Shown one piece after another: positions 1 through 10,354 of a stretch of DNA of 64,000 bases. The notes beneath the pieces are model-generated. The model was not told the DNA's origin and did not search any database. It saw nothing but the letters and a program-made list of their open reading frames with translations. The position numbers and the translations under genes were made by a program. Positions within the stretch are counted from its first letter, which is position 1; each line of letters opens with the position of its first letter. This DNA comes from Flavobacteriales bacterium (GTDB taxonomy: Bacteria > Bacteroidota > Bacteroidia > Flavobacteriales_F > PHOS-HE28), in the NCBI GenBank assembly GCA_016713875.1, contig JADJOI010000002.1, forward strand, positions 1-64,000. The letters run 5' to 3'.

Positions 1-665
1 AGTAGAAGGAGGCATTGCTGTTGGCGCCTGCCGTGCTGATGGCGTGATCCTGGCGGGGGGTTCAGGTTCGAACCTCCGCCGAGATCTGAGAAGCCGCCGG
101 GTCGCCCGCGAGGGTGCCGATAGGCGAAGGTCTGCTACGCCAGGTCCGCCGTGAACGGGTAGTCGCCGGAAAGCGCGCCGAAACCGCGTGCCGTTGGCCT
201 CGTTCACGAACTGCTGGAGGAGGGTGGAGGATAACAGTTCTCGCCGTGCCGCCACGCGCTCCAGTGGTGGCTGGCCGTGCGGTCAAACACCACGCCGAAG
301 CTGCGGGCCTTCCAGCGGCTCGTCCTTGGTGGCGTAGGGCCATGGCCAGGTTGCTTAGTGCACGCGCTGGTCGGTGTGGAGGTGCCGGAGCCCAGGTTAC
401 TTCCCGGGCATCGTTCACCCCAGGGCCGGGTGGCCGAGAACTCGCTGGTGGTGAATAGCGCCATGTCCGCCGGGTTGGACCACAGGGCCCGGATCGAAGC
501 TCAGCGCACCGAAGGCCCCGCCCAGGCCGAGGCTGCGGGGCCGCCTTCAGGGCGCATGGGACACGATGCGCAGCGCGTCATCCCCGTTCGGTGCCGGGAG
601 GGTGATTAACAGGAACGGCCCAGCAAGGCAAGGAAGAACCGTTGCGGGACCGGGTCCGCGTGCGA
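1..665 (-). pseudogene. OmpP1/FadL-family outer membrane protein, 5' part, frameshifted, runs off the left edge
   Basis: Read on the minus strand with frame changes, the region gives the family's N-terminal pattern: a hydrophobic leader, a stretch reading DALR, then LGLGGAFGALSFDPG, NPADMALFTTSEFS and a glycine- and aromatic-rich beta-strand region. In Bacteroidota these 8- to 14-strand porin-like proteins (DALRFSQ...GGAFGALGGD...NPAG type) sit in the outer membrane and carry hydrophobic compounds. No single frame carries more than about 40 recognisable residues, so several indels lie within 600 bases. The gene continues beyond base 1. It is divergent from proS, an arrangement I believe occurs in other flavobacteria, but I cannot check that here. 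The family call rests on short motif matches. I infer an intact gene in a poorly polished sequence rather than a true pseudogene. Confidence 0.5.
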
Positions 666-689
666 TGATGCGGCATCATGGCTCAGCGG

Positions 690-1626
690 CGTCCACCGCC
701 TGAGCGGGACGGTGCGGGTGAGGAGAAGCCACCCCGCCGCGGGTTCCACGGTCCATCCCCGCGAGGGCTGCCGGGTCGATGGTCGGGCGCGACGGACGTC
801 AGCCCGGGCTCCCACGCGTCCGCCGTTGCGCCGGGTCGGTGCGGGAGGGCCCGTCCATGGGACCGGGGCGGGCCTGGGGCGTGCGCTGGTCCCTCCCGCA
901 CGATTCGCACCGGGCGGTGCAAGATGCGGCGCCGCTGTTCAGGTTGTCCACGCAGGTCCACGGGTTGTATATCGGGGCCGCGGTCGCTACTGCCGACCGG
1001 CCGCCACCTCCCATGCGTTGCCGCGATGGGCCACCACACTGCGGTACTGCTGGTACCATCCCAGACGATCATCGGTTGGTAGCAACCCCAGCAATTGCCC
1101 CCGCATTCATAATAGGGGCTGCCCAGCCACTGTTCCACTGCCGCATGGGGAACAGGACCAGCACGATCCCCAACCGCTGTTCCAACCCCCAGCCATTGTT
1201 CCTGTCCTTGGAGTTTCTATAGCGGCTCTGCTAGCTGTGTTCAGTCGTTCAACCGGAGCCCCCATCCGGTGCCCATGCCCCAGCCATCGCCTCCTGTGAT
1301 CCCACGCCCGCGCTCCATGCCGTTGAAGCCGAAGCGCCCGCAGTTGGTAATACGGGTCGTTGTAGGTCACGTCGTAGTAGCTGCGGATCGGTGTAGCGCT
1401 GGCTTTCGGCGGCGTTGTAATAGTCCGCTTCCGCGCTCTTTCGGCGCTCCGCGACGGCAGTGGGCGCGGGTTCCTCCACCGCCGCGGCCACCGCCACAGG
1501 TGCGTCCGCGGGTCGGTCATACGCCAGCGTGCGTGGCCGTAGTTCTTGTTGCGCGTGGCAGGCCTGCAGCAGAAGAGCGATCAGCAGGGTCGTTGCAATG
1601 TGGGAGGGGCTGAAGGGTCGGTCCAT
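690..1626 (-). pseudogene. putative lipoprotein, frameshifted
   Basis: The minus-strand start at 1626 opens a lipoprotein signal peptide: basic N-terminus, hydrophobic LLIALLLQ and the lipobox cysteine in LLQACHAQ (about residue 23). An Ala/Pro/Val-rich linker and a segment rich in Tyr and Asp (ADYYNAAESQRYTDPQ) follow. The frame then shifts near 1375, and again around 1200 and 1000, where Asn/Gly/Tyr-rich pieces (YYECGG, CYQPMIVWDG) continue in other frames. The end is uncertain; 690 is an estimate. It is probably an outer-membrane or periplasmic lipoprotein of unknown function, divergent from proS. No domain could be named. The frame breaks match the indel pattern of the whole left 10 kb. 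Confidence 0.4.
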
Positions 1627-1664
1627 GGTGCAGGATAACGCCCGACAGGGGCGGTTGCGTAGTG

Positions 1665-1672
1665 TACTTTTG
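1665..1672 (+). promoter_or_regulatory. Bacteroidota -7 box upstream of proS
   Basis: TACTTTTG fits TAnnTTTG and lies about 42 nt before the proposed proS start. No TTG at the usual 19-20 nt spacing is visible, and indels in this region could have disturbed the spacing. Confidence 0.4.
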
Positions 1673-1713
1673 GCCGCTTCGTCTGCATCAAAAATACACT
1701 ACCCGGCTGCCTC

Positions 1714-3202
1714 ATGGCGGACATCCTGACAAAGCGTGCGACCGACCACGCACAATGGTAAAAACGACCCGGTGCTGAAGGCCGACACGGCTAGTGAACA
1801 GCGAGGTAAGTGGATGGTGGCGACCAAGCCGCACGGCTATGCCATCTGGGAGAAGATGCAGCGGGGCCTGATGGCGCATGTTCAAGGAGACCCGGGGTCG
1901 TCACCGCCTACTCTCTCTTCATCCCCAAGAGCTACCCAAGGATGGAGGCCAGCACACGTGGAGGCTTCGCCAAGGAGAGTGCCGTGGTCACCCACTATCG
2001 CATTGAAGAGCGATCCCGTTCACGTGAGGTGGCGGGATCCCCGAAGCGAGAACTGGAGGAGGAGCTCATCGCGCCCCACCAGCGAGACCATCATCTGAAC
2101 ACCTACCACGCGGCCGCAACAAGAGCACCAGGACCGTCCCTTGCCGATCAACCAATGGGCCAACGCGGTCCCGCTGGGAGATATGTGGACGCGCCTGTTC
2201 CTGCGCACGGCCGAGTCCTCCGGCAGGAGGGCCACACCGCCCATGCCACCAGACAGGAGGCCATCGAGGAGACCGAGCGCATGCTGAGGTGACGCGCCTT
2301 CGCCGAGGAGTGGCTGACTTGATGTCGCCATCAAGGGCATCAGCGACTCCCGGTGAGCGCCTCGCCGGCGCGGAGGAGACCCATTGCATTGAGGCCACGA
2401 TGCAGTGATGGGAAGGCGCTGCAGCGGGTACCTCGCACTTCCTCGGCCAGAACTTCGCCAAGGTTTTTCGGACGATGGGTTCACCAACAAGGAGAACCGC
2501 CCAGAGCATGTGTGGGATAACAGCTGAGGCGTGAGCACCCGGTTGATGGGCGCATCGATCATGACCCACAGCGATGACCATGGATCTGGTGCTTCCTCCG
2601 AAGCCCGCGCCCAACCAAGTGGTCATCGTGCCGATCGCGAAGAACGCCGAGCAGTTGAGCGCGATCAGCACGTTCGTGGCCCTGACGATCGCGGGAGATG
2701 CGAAATTGCAAGGGCATTTCCGAAGTTGGACGACGATGACACCACGAAGCCCGCTTGGAAGTTCGCTGAGTACAGAGCTAAGGGAAGGGACCCGGTGGGC
2801 GTCGCCGGGGGCCCGCGTGACACGGAGAACGGGGAGCCTCGGTGAGGTGGCCCGCAGGACACCTTTGAAAAGCAGGTGATGCAGGCCACCGACATCGCCG
2901 AGAAGGTGGAGCATCTGCCGGAGGCCATCCAGGACAACCTCTACCAGAAGGCCCCTCGCCATGGCGAGCGGTACACCCCGGGGGTGGAAAAACACCCCAT
3001 GATGAGTTCAAGGTGAAGATCTTGAGAAGGCGGCTTTATCCTCGCTCCATTGGGACGGCACGGCCGAGACCGAGGAACGGGTGAAGGAGGAGACCAAGGC
3101 CACCATCCGCTGCATCCTCTTGACGGTGACACCATCTCCGGCACCTGCATGAACACCGGGGCGCCCAGCACACGCCGGGTCGTTTTTGCCCGCGCCTACT
3201 GA
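1714..3202 (+). pseudogene. proS: prolyl-tRNA synthetase, multiply frameshifted
   Basis: Class II prolyl-tRNA synthetase charges tRNA-Pro in the cytoplasm. Pieces in all three frames line up in the correct order: an ADILTKRA start, QW.ND..LKAD, ATKPHGYAIWEKMQ, FIPKSY, GFAKE.AVVTHYR, ELEEELI, INQWAN, FLRTAE, EGHTAHAT, TNKE, STRLMGASIMTHSDD, LVLPPKPAPNQVVIVPI, KWDGTAETEERVKEETKATIRCI, then CMNTGAPSTRRVVFARAY and TGA at 3200-3202. The length of 1489 nt is close to the roughly 490 codons of the short, editing-domain-less ProS found in Bacteroidota. Breaks sit where a base is missing from a short run, for example GGAGGCTTC for expected GGAGGGCTTC near 1960, and ATCTGAAC for ATCTGGAAC near 2093. 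ProS is essential, so I infer sequence error, not loss of function. Confidence 0.85.
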
Positions 3203-3921
3203 TGAGCCCAAAGAAAGCCACCCCGGCCCCCGCGCCGTCCACCCCCGGCCCGCGCGAGATTGATCCTGCGCATGCTGCACCACAAGAGCGGCATGAAACA
3301 GGATGTCTACCACCGCATCCGGGCCTGTTCCGCGAGCTGGAAGAGGTGCTTACAGGAAGGGCCGATGACCCTCGAGCACGAGATAAGCGCAGCGAGATAA
3401 ACGGATGAGCGTTCAGTACCGGGACAAAAGAGGAGATGACCTGCGAGCTCAAGGTGGCCGGCGATACGGCGATCTTCCACATGCACACCAACGCGTTCCG
3501 GCTGGACCAGAGGCACAGCCTCAGGAAGACCAGCTACCCTGGAGGAGGATGAGCAACGGGGCTACTTGGGGCCGCCAACGTGTACAACTTCCCGAGCGAC
3601 TCCTTCTAGCGCAACCGGGAGCGGACTGGGTTACCTCGTGAGCCGGCTCTTCCTCAACAAGGACGGCCACTTCTTCGTAAGGGAAACGCCAGCTGGGTTT
3701 CTCGGACAACGATCTGGCGGGAAACAGGATGGACCGGGAGTGTTGAAACAGGCGATCTACTCCACCCATCATCTGCGTGCCTGGTCTTCGACCTGCTGAC
3801 CCCGCCGTACGATCAGGTGTGAACCAGGTGACCGTCAGCGAGTTATCGAGATCAACGCCGGGCCGCAGTCACCACCGGTAAACGACTGGGTCTCGCTTCC
3901 AGGCGGATGTGGACGACCTTA
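3202..3921 (+). pseudogene. conserved Bacteroidota hypothetical protein, frameshifted
   Basis: It begins directly after proS: the ATG at 3202 overlaps the proS TGA. Pieces in different frames join into one protein: a Pro/Ala-rich start, then ELEEVL, ELKVAGDTAIFHMHTNAF, YLGAANVYNFPSDSF, LGYLVSRLFLNKDGHFFV, LVFDLLTPPYDQV and SELLEINAGPQS near the end. That order resembles a conserved Bacteroidota protein of unknown function, recalled from memory and not searched. No catalytic motif was recognised. The tight junction suggests co-transcription with proS. The stop is uncertain because the last frame break lies near 3850; 3921 is my estimate. Confidence 0.45.
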
Positions 3922-3950
3922 GCCGACCCTGCACGGATCGGGGCGTGTCT

Positions 3951-3958
3951 TATCTTTG
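3951..3958 (+). promoter_or_regulatory. Bacteroidota -7 box for tRNA-Glu
   Basis: TATCTTTG matches TAnnTTTG exactly, 40 nt upstream of the tRNA 5' end. No clear TTG -33 element is seen. Confidence 0.6.
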
Positions 3959-3998
3959 CCCGCCCCTTTCGAAACCACAGCCCGGAGGTTGACATCGT

Positions 3999-4070
3999 GG
4001 CCCGTTCGTCTAGGGGTTAGGACGCGTCCCTTTCACGGATGAAACAGGGGTTCGATTCCCCTACGGGTTG
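3999..4070 (+). tRNA. tRNA-Glu (anticodon TTC)
   Basis: A 72-nt cloverleaf. The acceptor stem GGCCCGT pairs with ACGGGTT, with two G-U pairs at the end; the discriminator is G. The anticodon stem CGTCC/GGATG carries the loop CTTTCAC with anticodon TTC at 4032-4034. The T-arm contains GGTTCGATTCCCC. CCA is not encoded. The D-arm TCTAGGGGTTAGGA is typical of tRNA-Glu. Unlike the protein genes around it, it folds without repair. Its 3' end appears to be the attachment site of the element to its right. Confidence 0.93.
4057..4067 (+). other. putative attL core in the tRNA-Glu 3' end
   Basis: TCCCCTACGGG inside the T-arm and acceptor 3' strand recurs at 10344-10354, about 200 nt beyond the start of the integrase gene. 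Tyrosine recombinases often use tRNA 3' ends. The 11-nt identity is short, so this is inference. Confidence 0.4.
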
Positions 4071-4429
4071 TTGAAGGACCCCGGTTAACGACCTGAATAA
4101 CAGGAGATAGCCGCGGTTCGTCTTTTCATGCGTTGTTGCGGAGGTTGTCGGTTTTTCCGGTCCGCTACCACCTCCTGCGGCACCCACCTCCCCTGTCCCC
4201 ACGTCGGATATCCACGGGAATGCGCCCTCCGGCTGGCCTTGCCCAGCGGCCGGTCGCGGGCATCCGCCTGCCGGGGTTCCGTGGGCCTAACCGCCCCATC
4301 TTTATAGTACGCGGTGGGTCGAGGTCGATGAACCTCAGCAGGCGGTCGTAACGGTCGCTTCCGTGGTGGAAAAGGGGATGACGGCCGCGATGCCCGCTCG
4401 CCTCGTCGAATAGCTCAACCTCCACGAAT

Positions 4430-5171
4430 TAGCACGTGGCTGTAGAAGTTGCTCCGGCTTGTTCGTCGCGATCGCCCCTGTCAGGTATTCGCCATGCGTC
4501 CACAGATAGGCCCGCGCCCGTCCAATGTCGAGGGCGCCGCTGAACTGGTACTAGCGTCTTCACCAGTCATCTGTTGAACTTTCTGGCGCCAACATCGCCT
4601 TGCGGAGGTCTTCCTTCGTGGAACGCCGACAGCCTCCTTATTGTTTCCTCTTTGTATTGGCGGTAGAGGTACTGGCCCCCATTCTTCTTATACTAAAATC
4701 GTCAACAATCCTTACATGGTTCAACAGGGATAATCAAGTTGTGTTAGGTTATTCGGACCACCGTAACCGCGAAGGAAAATTCGTCAGCATGTATTTTATA
4801 TCGACCATCTTCTAGATATACAATTATCGTATAGTAGATTTTCAGTTCTATCCATTTGCTATATAGTTGATCGGTATTCTGCCCAACGCCTTTCCATCCG
4901 ATTTTTCCAGTGTAATTGTCGATCACATCATCTTGCAAAACGTGTTCAGCGCTTTTATATGTCCGCAAAACCCATCCCTCTGCATTATATAGTTCGTCCT
5001 TCGTGGCGTTCGGAACTGGATGACCTCTTCAAAGTACACCTCTTCGTCGTACTATCTATGTCAGAGGGGAATTTCGTAGAGGTAACGTTTCGGATCCTGT
5101 GCCGCTGTTCTGGTGGCAACAAGGACGGCCGAGAGGCAGCCGACGATGTGAATGGCGGGGTTCATCTTCAT
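4430..5171 (-). pseudogene. secreted DUF4468-like protein, frameshifted
   Basis: The minus-strand ATG at 5171 gives a signal peptide (MKMNPAIHIVGCLSAVLVA...AAQ). After frame changes it reads EVYFEEVI.VPNATKDELYN.AEGWVLRTYKSAEHVLQ, then a lower-GC stretch with IGWKGVGQ, YTIIVYLEDGRYKI and FAVTVVRI. The sequence of E-V-V/I, a-KDELY-nRa..W, then I.GKG, then iYLkDgRYki resembles the DUF4468 domain of exported Bacteroidota proteins of unknown function; this is a match from memory. The part beyond about 4700 is in several frames and its stop is unclear, so 4430 is an estimate. Base composition is more AT-rich (about 4650-5000) than its neighbours. It may be cargo of the integrated element. Confidence 0.45.
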
Positions 5172-5304
5172 TCGTCTCGGTACTTGTCACGCCATTTCCA
5201 GACCACCTGATCAGCGCGATGGATGGGTGAACAGAAGTTCACCGACCAGCGCAAGGAACCTCAGCAGGCGGTTCAGTAGTGGCAATCATCGAAGGTATCC
5301 AACG

Positions 5305-5860
5305 TCAGGGAAGCAGCCTAGTCCTTTGGGCTGGTCGCGGCCTTGAACGCCATGACCGCCCGGAGCACGCGGTTGGTATGGATCGCGTGTAGCCAATACC
5401 GCGCGGCCCGTTCATCCATCGCTCCGCAACCGGCGCACCCGGCGCGTCGGTTCGCCTCGATGCTCCATCGGGGTGATCTGTTCGCGTAGTTGGTCCGCCT
5501 GTTCCTCCAGCTCGAACGACCGGCGGTGGATACTGTCGGCCCGTTAGCTGCGTCGCGTAGCCGATGGCAGGGCGGAACGCCGTGCGATTGGCCATACGAT
5601 AGGCGCGGATGCGGCCTGTAGAGGTGCGCGTCCGCCGATGCGTGAACGGGCAGGTGAAGTAGCGGAGGTGGCCCCGCCAAGGTTCGACGGGACAAGGCGA
5701 TGTGATACGGATGTCCCCGATCTTAATGCCCCGCGCCCTGCGCCCGGAAGATGAGCAGCGGGCGATCGTCGCCGTCGCCGATACTGCCTTCACAATCCCG
5801 ACCGTCGAACAGACCAGCGGCCTCTAAACGGGCTATCTGACAGGGACGGAACCCGATTCG
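5305..5860 (-). pseudogene. unrecognised coding remnant of the integrated element, frameshifted
   Basis: A minus-strand stretch with coding-like pieces in changing frames. One segment is a short charged helix (FELEEQADQLREQI) and the C-terminal piece reads YWLHAIHTNRVLRAVMAFKAA before a stop near 5318. I do not recognise a family. Its place downstream of the replication protein and its strand suggest it belongs to the same element. Boundaries are estimates. Confidence 0.25.
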
Positions 5861-5889
5861 TGGTCTTCATCGAAAACGTACTAGATCCC

Positions 5890-7202
5890 TAAGGTTAGCG
5901 ACGAACGGCAGGTGATCGAACAGCAGCGGGATCGCGTTCGATGCGTTCCAGCATCGCAGCCGGTTGTTTCGGGGTTGCTGCCAGCGTTGCGGCACCGTTT
6001 GCCGTCCCCTGCCGTGTCGGGCCTCTGAACAGAACCTCGAACCGGCACGCTGGTCGGTGATGTCACGGCCGCAGGACAGGCACCGACGCACCCCGTCCGG
6101 GGCGGCATCCGGTCGCTGTTGTTCCTTCGCTGTTATGGTCACCTCGACAGGCGTAGTTCCCGCCCCTGCGTTGGCAGGTAGTCCAGGGGACGTTTTCCCA
6201 CCTTAATTGAAGTGTGAAAAGGTTCCTCGATGGGTCCCGATGGCCTGCGGGGATATTGGTGAAAACGTCACCCCTTGTCGTTGTCGGTGATGGCATGTTC
6301 AGCAGGTCGTTCAGGAGCCGACCAGGGGTACGCCCCTAGGGACCGCCTTTGGGTCGCGACCGGCATACCGGCGACGATGTCGGCATAGCGCGCCCGCGCC
6401 TTGTGCCTTGCCCCTTGGTCAGGTCCTGCCAGTATCCCGGAGCGCGGGCAAGTTCCACGAACGTGCGCTGCGATGTGGTTAGGCTAGGGATGTTCGATAG
6501 AAGGTTCAGCGATGAACAGTTCCCGTAATGTCCATGACGCGGGCCTGTAGCCGCTGCCATGCGTCGGAGTTCAGTAGGTCGTTCACGGTGAAGATGCCCC
6601 ACCGGTTCAGCGGTGCGGCCTTCCCGAACTTCACCTCGAACCGCAGCAGCTCGCCGGGCAACCCGTATTGCCGTCCTTGTCGTACACCTTCACGGCGTAC
6701 TGTTCGCGTTCCATGACGATGCCCAACGACCGGCCCTTGCTGGAACGCATAGGGGTGAACGGATGGCCTTCGCGGTGGCATACGATCGCGCGTAGCGTGC
6801 GCGGGGCCGCAGCGGGGTTCCACATGGCGCCCGCCTCCAATTGCAGCAGGCGCAACGTGTGGGGGGTCGAGGTCGAAGGTGTCGCACAGTTCAGCGACCA
6901 CGGCTAGGAACTGCGGATAGGTGAAGGCCCGTAATTCCCCGCCTTGCGCGTACTTGTGGAACGACCCGTGCAGCGTGCGCCCGCTGCGGTGACACGATGA
7001 ACTGTAGCGCCCTGCGTGCGTCGCCTGCGTTGCTGGTGCGCCCGATGGCCACCAGTGGCCCGTGTTCCGCGATGCAAGGCGCACTACCTAGGACGGCCCC
7101 GTAGCGTGGTCGAACTTACCGATGAAGGCTAGGGCCGGATGCCGCAGCAACCGCGCCCCAACCTCGGCAGGTAGTTCTATCTTCGCATAGTCGATCATGA
7201 CG
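5890..7202 (-). pseudogene. putative phage/plasmid replication protein with C-terminal zinc finger, frameshifted
   Basis: It starts at 7202 with MIDYAKIELPAEVGARLLR and continues through pieces in several frames: ELRAFTYPQFLAVVAELC, LRAIVCHREGHPFTPMR, YAVKVYDK, LLRFEVKFGKAAPLNRWG and FTVNDLLNSDAWQ. It ends with a treble-clef-like finger RRCLSCGRDITDQRAGSRFC (6085-6027 on the minus strand). The order of a short Tyr-rich start, KVYDK, RFE.K and a C-terminal CxxCG...FC finger resembles rolling-circle replication proteins of filamentous-phage or small mobilizable elements (gpII/X type) in Bacteroidota. This is by recall, and I cannot point to the catalytic tyrosine with certainty. At least five frame breaks occur. 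It lies upstream of the unknown ORF and downstream of the excisionase, all on the minus strand. Confidence 0.45.
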
Positions 7203-7217
7203 GGCTACGGCCTGCGT

Positions 7218-7680
7218 TCATGGCGATAACTGGTAGACAGGGGCCGTCACGCGGCCCTTGTCGTTCCTGCCAGTTGATGAAGGCGACGGCGAAGCGTTCA
7301 CGGTCGGCAATGATCCGCGCGATAGTACCGGGGGAAATAGTACACGGTCAGGTGGTCCTTGTCCGCGTTGAACTGGAACAGGACCAACGACAGGACCCTG
7401 TCGCCCTTCACGGGAATTCCACGTCGTTGCCGATATACCAACCCTCGACAGGTAGCGGTCGCAGGCCGGTATAGAACGTGCGCCGTTTGGCGCGCATGGG
7501 GCCGGTGATGACAACGTCGGCACCTGGTCGCGGAACCGTTCGACCTGTGCACGCTCAACCTTCAGGCGGTGCGGCACCTTTGGCGAAGGGGACCAGTTCA
7601 GGCGTTCGGATGTACCAACCGGCATCGTGGTCGAGGTCGAAGGTGATGCGGTGGTGACGGGCGGTAACTGGTGCGTCCAT
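7218..7680 (-). pseudogene. small unrecognised protein between excisionase and Rep, frameshifted
   Basis: The ATG at 7680 overlaps the excisionase stop by one base (TAATG). The pieces read MDAPVTARHHRITFDLDHDAGWYIRTPE, then ITGPMRAKRRTFYTGLRPLP, GWYIGNDVEF, VKGDRVLSLVLFQFNADK and ERFAVAFINWQ in changing frames. Its size (about 150 residues) and place before the Rep gene could fit an accessory replication or ssDNA-binding protein, but no motif proves this. Translational coupling to the excisionase is likely from the overlap. Confidence 0.3.
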
Positions 7681-7979
7681 TAGGCGGGCTGGTATTTTGC
7701 CGCCTGAACCTTCAGGAGCGCGTTGAACAATTCCCCCCGACGATAGCGCACCCTCGAACCTATCCTGTAGGCGGTCAGGATGCCGCGTTGCGTGTAATCG
7801 TGCAACGTGGGCAGCGATAGCCCTAGATAGCGCGCGGCCTCTTTACGGGTGACCAGTGCATCGGGATCCGGTGCGGGGTTGTCCGCCTTCAGGATGGCCG
7901 ATAGTTCGCGTTGGATCGTTTGGGCGATGTAGCCCTGTAGGTCAGCGATCGGGACCTGTGTAAATAGTACCTGTTCCAT
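7680..7979 (-). CDS. excisionase-like helix-turn-helix DNA-binding protein
   Basis: An intact 99-residue reading frame, the only clean protein gene in the left 10 kb. Residues 42-90 form a MerR-like winged helix-turn-helix of the excisionase type (HTH_17): LVTRKEAARYLGLSLPTLHDYTQ, then GILTAYRIGSRVRYRRGEL. Family members bind direct repeats near att sites and help integrase in excision, or act as regulators. The N-terminus (MEQVLFTQVPIADLQGYI) is the helical lead typical of Bacteroidota versions. Together with the integrase upstream and Rep downstream it defines a small integrative element. The role at att is inferred. Confidence 0.75.
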   Translation of the reverse strand: MEQVLFTQVPIADLQGYIAQTIQRELSAILKADNPAPDPDALVTRKEAARYLGLSLPTLHDYTQRGILTAYRIGSRVRYRRGELFNALLKVQAAKYQPA

Positions 7980-8179
7980 TTGTTAGCCGTTAATGGCCGA
8001 CAAAGGTTCAGGGCGGTAAAGGCGGGCGCTACTACGGGGAACCTACGTAGGCAGGAATGGCTAGCCTGTGCGCGGTAAGATCTTGAATTGGTGCGGCCCT
8101 TTCTTATAGTCCGCCCCGCCAATTTTGAATACCTGTGTCAAGGCTGCTAAGGTCACCGGTTCTGCCTTCCTTGCCGATG

Positions 8180-8860
8180 TCAAACGCGGAGTGAAGGGAT
8201 GCGTGCAACCGCCGCCCAGTTCGTTTTCAATTCGCCGTTCTCCTTACGTTGCGGCGGGGTGATGTATTTAAGCCTCTCTAGTTCGTTGAACAGGTAGCCT
8301 AGTAGTGCTGCCCGTTTCATTCCATCGGAGGCGTTCAGTTGTGCGGTGGCGGCGCGTTGCCCCTCTGCGGTCAGGTAGTGCCTAATGGTGAGCAGCAACC
8401 TTTGACCCGTAAAAGGCAAGGTCCTTTTCCACGTGCGACCAGTTGCCGCTAAAGTCGCCCGCCGTTGGATCGACTTCGACGTGGTCACCAACTTTCAGTT
8501 GCCAATTAGGGGTTTCCAGTCAAAGACCACACCCGGATCTATTTGTTCTAGCAGGGTTCCAAATGACCCCTTCCCGGTTTTCCACAGAACGTTTTCCAGC
8601 AGGCGTTCCAGCAGCGCATCGGCCACAGGCCCGCGTTCAAAGTCCCGCAGCCGTCGGTCACAATGTGTCCAGCGCCTTTGTATAGCTGGTCACTAGACAG
8701 GCTGTGCGTTCCTTGTCCATTTGCCGCAATGGGCGGAGACTTCTACTCCACGCACTTCGGCCGTAAGGCGGCCAAGATTGTACAGGCGTTCCCATTCCCA
8801 CACGTCTAACAGTGCGTGTTCAAGATTGGTAATCGTCGCGGTCAGTTGTTCGTTGGTCAT
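8180..8860 (-). pseudogene. unrecognised element protein, frameshifted
   Basis: It starts at 8860, just after the integrase stop, with MTNEQLTATITNLEHALLD and continues VWEWERLYNLGRL. Later pieces in other frames read NWSHVEKDLAFYGSKVAAHH and LFNELERLKYITPPQRKENG, ending near 8180. The C-terminal pattern (elaborate helix, then P.Q.RKNGEL.W..VA.I) is loosely like regulatory proteins of Bacteroidota integrative elements, but I cannot name a family. At least three frame breaks are needed. Confidence 0.3.
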
Positions 8861-8871
8861 GGCCGCATGAA

Positions 8872-10144
8872 TTAGGCGACGATTGCCAACGGTGCGGCCT
8901 TGTCCATGTACGCCTGTAGGATGTCCGCGTGTTCGTCTGCGTTCAGGCGGATGTAAAGGCGGAACGCCTGTTCCGTTTGGTGGCCGGTGATGGCCACGAT
9001 CGTGCGCGTAGGCACCCCCTTCAGGTAGAAGTTCGTGGCGAAGGACCGGCGCGCGTGTGCGTGGTCACTAGTTCGGCCTTCGCCTTGGTCACGTAGCGAC
9101 GCACCGGCGACCGTGCTAGATACGCTCACCTCGACCTGTAGGCTGGGGACCATTGCGGCGAATTCCCGCAGGTAGGCGTTCATCTTTTGGTTCGATATGG
9201 CGCGGGGCAAGGCGTTGCGGTACTTGCCTAGGATGGCCCGAACGCAAGGATGAAGGGGCAGGACAACCGCAGCGCCCGTTTTCGCCGTGCGGACGCGGAT
9301 GCGGTCCCCGGTGATCTGTTCAGGGCGGATCGTGGTGAAGTCACCGAACCGCAGCCCGGTCCATGCGCCCACTAGGAACAGGTCGCGCGCACGCGCTAGG
9401 CGCGGATGCGCGGACAGGTCGAGGTGGAACATGTCGTTCAGTTCCTGTTCGGTCAGGTAGACCTTGTCGGTCAGTTCGGACGGGTGCGGAACTTGCGGCT
9501 GCGGAAGGCGGGGTTCACTTCGATGCCCTGTTCAGCAGCGGCCCGCAGGAACGTTTTCAACGTTTGGATGTACTTGCCGACGCTGTTCAAGGCTAGCCCT
9601 TGGTCGTTGGTCAGGTAGGCGTTGAACGCATCGTAACAGGCAAGGTCCACCGTGTCAAAGTCAACCCGGCGCCGTTTGGCCTTGGCGAACGCCTCTAGGT
9701 GGTGAAGGGTCGAGGTGTATTTCTTCAGGGTGGTCGCAGCAAGGCGCTGGCACCCGTGTCGGGGTTCACCCGGTCCTGTGCCTTGGTGATGAAGTCACGG
9801 ATGAAGGCGAACAGGGTGCGCGGCCCGTCGCCCGCCTTGCGACCTAGGGCGATGTCTAGGCGGTCCCGTAGTTCCCCGGCCGATGGGGTGCGCTGGTCGT
9901 TGTCGTTCAGGAACCGCAGGTAGGCGCCTTCGACCTTGTCCACGATGGCGGACAGGTTGCGGTTGAATTCCGGGGAGGTGGTCAGGCTAGCCTTGGCACG
10001 TTGGGCCTTGGTGGACCAGTGCCGGGGGGCGATGCGTTCGCCGCTGGGATAGACCAGGCGTAGCCCGTTCCAGCGGATGACGATGTTAATGGGCGATGCG
10101 TCGCGGCTGCGGGGATCCCGCAGGTTCAGGTTGATCCGTGCCAT
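8872..10144 (-). pseudogene. tyrosine recombinase (phage-type integrase), two frameshifts
   Basis: Site-specific recombinase of the Bacteroidota transposon/phage type. The N-terminal arm-binding part starts at 10144 (MARINLNLRDPRS..., RLVYPSGERIAPRHW). A SAM-like core-binding domain follows (TLKKYTSTLHHLEAFAK, SVGKYIQTLKTFLRAA). The catalytic domain has the first Arg in GAWTGLRFGDF, a Lys in VRTAKTG, the HARRSFATNF box (H-x-x-R), the GH in AITGHQ and the nucleophile Tyr in FRLYIRL. The frame is lost once near 9735 and once near 9484. All catalytic residues survive, so the breaks look like sequence errors. It is transcribed toward the excisionase and lies next to the right-hand att candidate, as expected for an integrase guarding one end of an element. 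Confidence 0.8.
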
Positions 10145-10343
10145 GTGCGTGCGTTCAAGGGTTCGATAACTGGTGATGCGAATATAGGGCGGTTGTCGGT
10201 CCCGTTGTCGGTTCCGTTGTCGGTTTTCCTTTATCGTGCCTTATTGCCCCTTGTTTCGCCTTGCCTCAATTGGCAAGGGTTCAGCCTGTAGGCGTGCGGT
10301 TGGGCGCAAGGGCTAGACAACCTCGACAGCAAGGTTCAATTAG

Positions 10344-10354
10344 TCCCCTACGGG
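10344..10354 (+). other. putative attR core
   Basis: The 11 bases TCCCCTACGGG match the tRNA-Glu 3' end at 4057-4067. The preceding GGTTCAATTAG also resembles the T-loop (GGTTCGATT), but with three extra bases. It lies 200 nt upstream of the integrase start. The part CTACGGG with following CTAC recurs in each unit of the tandem array to the right. Confidence 0.35.
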
